Of a stretch of 64,000 nt of DNA, positions 59,249 to 64,000 are shown piece by piece. Positions within the stretch are counted from its first letter, which is position 1. Every line of letters begins with the position of its first letter. The DNA comes from Bacillota bacterium (lineage in GTDB: Bacteria; Bacillota; Clostridia; Oscillospirales; Acutalibacteraceae), in contig JAEZYP010000020.1 in the NCBI GenBank assembly GCA_023418995.1, positions 54,895 through 118,894 of the forward strand, in the 5' to 3' direction. Position numbers and translations under genes: made by a program. The notes under the pieces were generated by a model. It was not told the DNA's origin and did no database searches. It saw only the letters and a program-made list of their open reading frames with translations.

Positions 59249-59962
59249 TTAAACGCCGGCATTCACTTTTCTAACAATTGCAATCGGCGTTTGCTCCCAG
59301 TCCTGCCCAAGCGGATTGTCAGAAAACATTTGCCGAAGAAGTCGGTTGTCTAAATCCGCGCTCGATTTTCCAAGCACATCGCAGGAAAGATCGTTGGAGT
59401 CTATGATCACAACAGGGTGCCCTGTCTGCTTGCATAATTCCCTCGCAACGCCGGAAGGATTTTCAGGCGCAAATTTGGCATATCTGTTATACGGCGGTAT
59501 GGTACAGTCGCATGGCCCGTCAATCGCTCGTCCCTTCATTCCGACTATTCGGTAAAATACGCCGTGAATTCCAAATAACTTAGTAACAGCGGAGCAAAAG
59601 GCCGCAAACAAAATAGTGGGAAGACCGATATCCCGCAGGGCGAGCTCCATGGTCCACGGGCTGCCCAATCCAATCCCGTAAGGGGACTTATGCACGAACC
59701 GATATAAAAAATTAGCGATCCGGGAGACTTTAATCTCATCGATCGGCAGCGCCCGCCCCTGAACAATGGCGACAATTTTTTCGCATAGAAACAGAATGTC
59801 ATCTGGCTCCGCGAGCGGGCACACCTGCTTTTTTAATATTTCTTCCAGCTTGTCCCCTTTCATGATTAAATGCGTTCTAACCGGGTAACGGGCGAAGTTT
59901 CCGCCTGTTGTTGTAATAATAAGGTTTTTTCCTTGATTTGGCTTTAAATCATAAATATCCAT
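59249..59962 (-). CDS. CofE-like F420-0 gamma-glutamyl ligase family protein
   Basis: A 237-residue protein from ATG 59962 (245 from TTG 59986). Family blocks: YPVRTHLIMKGDKLEE, DILFLCEKIVAIVQGRALP, GIGLGSPWTMELALRDIGLP, and PPYNRYAKFAPENPSG with IIDSNDLSCDVLG. The fold is that of CofE, which adds glutamate to F420-0, but Clostridia generally lack F420, and no cof genes are seen here. The family has relatives with unknown amide-ligase roles. Monocistronic. Confidence 0.8.
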   Translation of the reverse strand: MDIYDLKPNQGKNLIITTTGGNFARYPVRTHLIMKGDKLEEILKKQVCPLAEPDDILFLCEKIVAIVQGRALPIDEIKVSRIANFLYRFVHKSPYGIGLGSPWTMELALRDIGLPTILFAAFCSAVTKLFGIHGVFYRIVGMKGRAIDGPCDCTIPPYNRYAKFAPENPSGVARELCKQTGHPVVIIDSNDLSCDVLGKSSADLDNRLLRQMFSDNPLGQDWEQTPIAIVRKVNAGV

Positions 59963-60230
59963 CCCATAGACTTCTCCATTCAACAAATTTAGGGATTATC
60001 TTTAAATCCTTTATTGTAGAGTAAAACATAATTCTTACAAAATGTAAGACTTGTTTCTTACAAAATTCTTAAAAAATTTATTTTTTTAGAATTTTTAACA
60101 GAATTGTGACCTGAAACATCAAATGGTTTTATAAAACGAAGCGTTTACTTGCTTCTGGATAACAGCAGTGCAAATTGACAAATTCGGCAGCCGGAATGCC
60201 AGATGAAAAACAAAGAATTGGAGAATGACC

Positions 60231-62009
60231 TTGATCATATTAACAGCGGAACAGATCAATAAAAGCTATGTGGAACGCCCGCTTTTAAAAGATGCTTCTC
60301 TCACCGTCAGCGAGGGAGATAAAATCGGTGTGATTGGTGTAAACGGAACCGGAAAATCCACATTTTTAAAAATCATAGCAGGTGTAGAATTGCCGGACAG
60401 CGGCAAAATTACCAAATCAGCAGGAACGACGATCGGCTATCTGCCGCAAAATCCGGTCTTTGAAAAGCACAATTCGGTTTGGGAGCAGGTTTTGTCCAAC
60501 CTGTCGGCGGGAAAAACAGAAGCGCAGGAATACGAATGCAAGTCGATTTTAACCAAGCTTGGAATCACTGATTTTGACAGGGACGTCAGCCTGCTTTCCG
60601 GCGGGCAGAAAAAGCGGGTGGCTATGGCCGCCGCGCTTGCGGGAAAGGTTGATCTGCTGATTTTGGACGAGCCTACCAACCATATTGACAACGAAATGGT
60701 CTGCTGGCTGGAAAATCACCTCGCCCGTTACAGAGGGGCTTTGCTGATGGTGACTCATGACCGTTATTTTCTCGAGAAGGTAACGAACCGTATCGTAGAG
60801 CTGCAGAACGGGGAATTGACCGCGTATCCCGCCAACTATTCCAAATACCTGGAAATGAAGGCACAGCAAGAGGAAATGCTTGCCGCGAGCGAGCGGAAGC
60901 GTCAGACCTTGCTGCGCAAGGAGCTTGCCTGGATACGCCGTGGCGCACGGGCGAGAAGTACCAAAGCGAAATTCCGTGTGGACCGTTACGAGGAACTGAG
61001 CAGCCAGCAGGCGCCTGAGGAGCAGAAAAAGCTTCAGCTCAGTTCTATCGGCTCAAGGCTGGGAAAGAAAATTATTGAAATTGAAAACATCTCGAAGCGC
61101 TACGACGGACATGTTTTATTCCATGATTTCAGCTACCATTTTTTGCGGGATGACCGGATTGGACTGATCGGGCCGAACGGCTGCGGAAAATCGACTCTGC
61201 TTAAAATACTGGTTGGTTTGGAAAAACCGGATACGGGGAGTGTCAGTGTTGGTGAAACGGTAAAAATCGGTTACTTTTCACAGGAAAGCGAAGAAATGGA
61301 CTGTTCCCTGCGCGTCATTGATTATATCAGCGATATTGCTGAGCAGATCGCCACCCCGGAGGGAATGCTCACCCCTTCGCAGATGCTGGAAAAGTTTCTC
61401 TTTCCGCCCGAGCTGCAGTACACGGTAATCGGCAGGCTTTCCGGCGGAGAACGGCGGAGACTATTCTTACTGAAAATACTGGTAGAGGCACCGAATATTC
61501 TTTTTTTGGACGAGCCTACCAACGATCTTGACATTCAGACCCTCACCGTTCTGGAGGACTATCTGGAAAGCTTTGCCGGAGCTGTAATCGCAGTATCGCA
61601 CGACCGTTATTTTCTGGATAAGACGGTGGGGCACCTGTTTGCGTTTGAGCCGGATGGAACCCTCGCACACTATCTAGGCGGCTATACCGATTATCTGGAA
61701 AAGCGCGGGGAGGAGCAGAAGGAGCCCGCTCCTCAAACAGCGGAAAAGCCAAAAGGCTATCGCCCCAAAAGCACGAAGCTGAAATTCTCCTTTAAGGAGC
61801 AGCGTGAGTTTGAAGAGATCGACTCCGTAATCGAAAGACTGGAACAAAAAATTGCTTCCGTCCAAACCGAAATTGAAGCGCAGGCCAGTAAATTTGAAGT
61901 CTTGCAGGAGCTGCTTCAGCAAAAAGAATCGCTGGAAAAGGAGCTTTCCGAAAAAACGGACCGCTGGGTTTATCTGAACGAGCTTGCAGAGCAGATTGAG
62001 AAGCAATAA
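60231..62009 (+). CDS. ABC-F family ATP-binding protein (Uup-like)
   Basis: A 592-residue soluble protein with two ABC ATPase domains and no membrane helix. Domain 1: GVNGTGKSTFLKII, LSGGQKKRVAMAAAL, LILDEPTNHID. Domain 2 (from about 285): GPNGCGKSTLLKIL, LSGGERRRLFLLKIL, FLDEPTNDLDI. The linker (about 215-275, basic) and a C-terminal coiled coil (about 520-590) match Uup, a ribosome-associated ABC-F. The start is TTG 60231 with GGAG at proper distance; the ATG six bases earlier is too close to that site. Confidence 0.9.
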   Translation: MIILTAEQINKSYVERPLLKDASLTVSEGDKIGVIGVNGTGKSTFLKIIAGVELPDSGKITKSAGTTIGYLPQNPVFEKHNSVWEQVLSNLSAGKTEAQEYECKSILTKLGITDFDRDVSLLSGGQKKRVAMAAALAGKVDLLILDEPTNHIDNEMVCWLENHLARYRGALLMVTHDRYFLEKVTNRIVELQNGELTAYPANYSKYLEMKAQQEEMLAASERKRQTLLRKELAWIRRGARARSTKAKFRVDRYEELSSQQAPEEQKKLQLSSIGSRLGKKIIEIENISKRYDGHVLFHDFSYHFLRDDRIGLIGPNGCGKSTLLKILVGLEKPDTGSVSVGETVKIGYFSQESEEMDCSLRVIDYISDIAEQIATPEGMLTPSQMLEKFLFPPELQYTVIGRLSGGERRRLFLLKILVEAPNILFLDEPTNDLDIQTLTVLEDYLESFAGAVIAVSHDRYFLDKTVGHLFAFEPDGTLAHYLGGYTDYLEKRGEEQKEPAPQTAEKPKGYRPKSTKLKFSFKEQREFEEIDSVIERLEQKIASVQTEIEAQASKFEVLQELLQQKESLEKELSEKTDRWVYLNELAEQIEKQ

Positions 62010-62020
62010 AGCATAAGAGA

Positions 62021-62044
62021 TAGGGGTGTTTTAAGACACCTCTA
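62021..62044 (+). terminator. terminator of the ABC-F gene
   Basis: taggggtgt / acacctcta, nine base pairs including one G-U, followed by tttattt. Confidence 0.65.
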
Positions 62045-62069
62045 TTTATTTGCTGAGAATAAAATTAGC

Positions 62070-62098
62070 TTGACATATATAGATTCACTATATATAAT
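62070..62098 (+). promoter_or_regulatory. consensus sigma-A promoter of the second PadR operon
   Basis: TTGACA, a 17-base spacer and TATAAT, no mismatch. Confidence 0.8.
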
Positions 62099-62100
62099 AT

Positions 62101-62119
62101 TATATAGATTATCTATATA
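62101..62119 (+). promoter_or_regulatory. palindromic operator of the second PadR operon
   Basis: TATATAGAT-T-ATCTATATA, perfect nine-base arms, lying just after the -10 at the expected start of transcription. A related half-site TATATAGATT is also in the promoter spacer. Confidence 0.65.
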
Positions 62120-62132
62120 TGGAGGAATAGAA

Positions 62133-62480
62133 GTGGCAATGGATAAAAGCCTTTTGACGGGTAGCACAACTTTGCTGATTTTACAGATGCTCAAAGAAAC
62201 CGATATGTACGGCTACCAAATGATCGAAGAATTAAGCAAAAAGTCTAAAAATGTTTTTGAATTGAAAGCCGGCACCCTGTATCCTCTGCTTCATACTCTG
62301 GAGCAAAAGGGGCTTGTCACGTCTTATGAAGAAATCGTCGAACGTGCCAGAATCCGAAAATACTATCGTATTACCAAAAGTGGAATTCGGTACCTGCATG
62401 AGAAAAAAGAGGAATGGAGCAAATTCACAACAGCTGTAAATGATGTTTTGGGAGGTGGCAGCGTTGCAACCTTCGGATAA
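62133..62480 (+). CDS. PadR-family transcriptional repressor
   Basis: A 115-residue winged-helix protein: LLTGSTTLLILQMLKETDMY, recognition region FELKAGTLYPLLHTLEQKG, wing RKYYRITKSG. GTG 62133 is chosen because GGAGG (62121-62125) lies seven bases away; ATG 62139 is 13 away. It overlaps the next gene by 17 bases. Paired with an FtsW-like protein whose N-terminal domain resembles DUF1700, the same pairing seen at 50 kb. Confidence 0.88.
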   Translation: MAMDKSLLTGSTTLLILQMLKETDMYGYQMIEELSKKSKNVFELKAGTLYPLLHTLEQKGLVTSYEEIVERARIRKYYRITKSGIRYLHEKKEEWSKFTTAVNDVLGGGSVATFG

Positions 62481-63804
62481 AATCGCGCAGTATCTTGAAT
62501 TTGTGTGCAATCAAATACGGTGGAAAAAAGCGCGACCAATCCTTTTGGAAGAATTAGAACACCACATTACCGACCAAAAGGAAGCTTACCAAAGAGATGG
62601 ATTAGACGAAGAAAAAGCGACCGAACAGGCGATTTTGCAGATGGGCGACCCTGCACTTGTGGGACAGCAGCTTGACCGTGCCCACAGGCCAAAACCGGAT
62701 TGGGTTTTGCTCGGACTGGCGGGTGTACTGCTTCTTTTCGGATTTGTGCTGCCAAATCTTTTAGGATTTGATTCTGTTGAAAATACGGGGCGGCAGCCGT
62801 TTGTTTTTGTGTGCCTCTCTCTTTTGGCACTTATTGTGCCATACTGTCTTGATTTCACGATAATTGCGAAATATCCCAAGCTGATTTTATGTTTTCTTTG
62901 CGTGGCTACTATGAGCGGCTTTATCTGTAACAATAGAATTAACGGCAGAATTGAAAATATAGTGTATTTTTTGCTGTTGCTTCCGGTTTCCTTCGCCGGA
63001 TTTGTTTACAGCATGAGGGGAAAAGGGTTTTTCGGTGTTTTTTTGTGTACAGTCGCTTTTTCCATTTTTTTAGTTATGGCTCTTTTCTCTTTTGAATTCG
63101 TCGCTCTTTCCCTAATTTGCGTTTCGTGCCTAGTTATTTTGACTGCCGCGATTATGAAAGAGTGGTTTCAGCCGCGAAAACGCGGGCTAATCTTTATCTC
63201 TTGTATCCCAATTATGCTTGTTCTCATTTTACTGGCTTTGATGAACGCGGGTGCTTTCGGCGCGGATATTCAAAATGTAAGTACGGTATTACTTCCAGTG
63301 GATACACAACCGCAAGACGGATTTATCAATTCGGCGGTTCGACAGTTCCTTTTCCATTCCCGTTTTTTTGGAGAAGGCCAGCCTTTTGTGTTTGCCAGAT
63401 TGAATAGCAGCCAGCTAACCGCTTGGCCTGAAATTCATACGGATTATCTGTTCACTTTTTTGATTTATCGGTTCGGGTGGGTAAGTGCGGTTCTTATAAC
63501 CGCTCTTTTTACGGCCTTTTTACTCCGTGGGATTTTGCTTTGCAGTAGACAAAAGAGCTGTTTGGGATTTTTAGTCTCGCTGGCAGTTATTTTGACCTTG
63601 GCGGTGCAATGTATCTCATATATCTTATCCAACTTGGGGTTCCCTTTTTTCAAGCCGCTATTTTTTCCGTTTTTGTCTTATGGAGGAAAAGCGCTTATCA
63701 TCAATCTGTTTTTAACCGGCTTATTGCTTTCTGTGTTCCGTACCGGAGAATTTGTAAGGGATGATTTTGCAACCGTACCGGCAAAACAAATCCCGCTTAT
63801 TTAA
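62464..63804 (+). CDS. FtsW/RodA/SpoVE-like membrane protein with N-terminal permease-prefix domain
   Basis: A 446-residue protein. The N-terminal helical domain (about 1-75, QPSDKIAQYLEFVCNQIRWK, then EELEHHITDQKEAYQ and EKATEQAILQMGDPALVGQQ) is the permease-prefix type seen beside PadR genes. About ten membrane helices follow. The C-terminal block PEIHTDYLFTFLIYRFGWVS and FPFLSYGGKALIINLFLTGL corresponds to the conserved end of SEDS proteins. TTG 62464 lies eight bases after GGAGG. Whether it is an active glycan polymerase is unknown. A hairpin follows. Confidence 0.8.
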   Translation: MQPSDKIAQYLEFVCNQIRWKKARPILLEELEHHITDQKEAYQRDGLDEEKATEQAILQMGDPALVGQQLDRAHRPKPDWVLLGLAGVLLLFGFVLPNLLGFDSVENTGRQPFVFVCLSLLALIVPYCLDFTIIAKYPKLILCFLCVATMSGFICNNRINGRIENIVYFLLLLPVSFAGFVYSMRGKGFFGVFLCTVAFSIFLVMALFSFEFVALSLICVSCLVILTAAIMKEWFQPRKRGLIFISCIPIMLVLILLALMNAGAFGADIQNVSTVLLPVDTQPQDGFINSAVRQFLFHSRFFGEGQPFVFARLNSSQLTAWPEIHTDYLFTFLIYRFGWVSAVLITALFTAFLLRGILLCSRQKSCLGFLVSLAVILTLAVQCISYILSNLGFPFFKPLFFPFLSYGGKALIINLFLTGLLLSVFRTGEFVRDDFATVPAKQIPLI

Positions 63805-63820
63805 CCTTGTAAAAAACAAA

Positions 63821-63852
63821 GGGCATAGGATACCGGATGGTACCCTATGCCC
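63821..63852. terminator. bidirectional terminator at the window end
   Basis: gggcataggatacc / ggtaccctatgccc stem with a four-base loop and one mismatch, between convergent genes. Confidence 0.72.
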
Positions 63853-63873
63853 GAATTGTTTCCATGGCTTTAA

Positions 63874-64000
63874 TCAGCAGTCAAATGTCTTGGCGGTTTC
63901 GAATTCTTCCTGAATTTCTTTCGAGGGTTCTTTTGTCAGCAGGGAAACTGCGACAATGAAAATGCAGGAAATGATGAAAGCCGGCAGCAATTCATAAATG
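63874..64000 (-). CDS. C-terminus of a sodium/solute (PutP-like) symporter, partial
   Basis: The minus-strand frame runs from the window edge to a TGA at 63876-63874. It reads one membrane helix (YELLPAFIISCIFIVAVSLL) and a tail TKEPSKEIQEEFETAKTFDC. The stretch of helix, then SLLTKEPS and an acidic tail, is typical of sodium/proline symporters. The start lies beyond the window. Confidence 0.72.
   Translation of the reverse strand, partial: IYELLPAFIISCIFIVAVSLLTKEPSKEIQEEFETAKTFDC

Noticed and set aside
1..64000. tRNA or rRNA genes
   Set aside because: No stretch with cloverleaf-like arms or rRNA signature was found; the only structured RNA I can support is the T-box leader.

Overview
The window looks like chromosomal DNA of a moderate-GC, low-oxygen member of the Clostridia, most likely an Oscillospiraceae (Ruminococcaceae) relative. 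The grounds are a leucine T-box, the paired glgC-glgD starch-type glycogen genes, a SpoIID-type sporulation protein, a two-subunit L-serine dehydratase, Gram-positive type IV pilus genes without an outer-membrane secretin, strong Shine-Dalgarno sites and near-perfect sigma-A promoters. No rRNA, tRNA, CRISPR array or complete prophage was seen. The species call is inference.

Layout. 0.15-0.33 kb: a small membrane protein. 0.45-7.4 kb (minus): a type IV pilus machinery operon, pilMN-pilO-pilD-pilB-pilT-pilC. 7.6-20.5 kb: a surface-appendage region holding a secreted repeat protein, the major pilin (minus), a pilus-associated protein, two minor prepilins, a three-gene cassette of unknown function (HTH-like protein, MORN-repeat protein, metallo-beta-lactamase-fold protein) and a very likely highly expressed S-layer-like protein. 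The two large secreted proteins (7.6 and 17.7 kb) are paralogues that bracket this region. 20.7-23.3 kb: an MBOAT O-acyltransferase plus DHHW/AlgJ-like partner. 23.4-27.5 kb: ptsI, then a CadC-type repressor and Cd/Zn P-type ATPase with a clear operator. 27.9-32.6 kb: a complete branched-chain amino-acid ABC importer, livJHMGF. 32.9-35.2 kb: a ClyA/HBL-like pore-forming protein and a SpoIID protein. 35.5-40.7 kb: citrate synthase, a membrane protein, GAPDH and serine dehydratase. 41.0-46.9 kb: the glycogen operon glgB-glgC-glgD-glgA. 47-51.6 kb: a small unknown protein, a CPBP protease, a PadR-DUF1700-DUF4097 envelope-stress-type operon, a MITE-like element and an XRE regulator. 51.8-57.3 kb: a histidine phosphatase, T-box-controlled leuA-leuB, the azlCD branched-chain amino-acid exporter and a VOC protein. 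57.4-64 kb: dCMP deaminase, rsmA, a CofE-like ligase, an ABC-F protein, a second PadR module joined to an FtsW/RodA-like protein, and the 3' end of a sodium/solute symporter.

The genes form a few working units: pilus assembly and cell-surface proteins, branched-chain amino-acid uptake, synthesis and export, central carbon and glycogen storage, and PadR-controlled membrane modules. The least explained parts are the 13.1-17.3 kb cassette, the paralogous surface proteins with their leader, the pore-forming protein, and the repeat element at 50.6 kb with a short relative at 36.9 kb.
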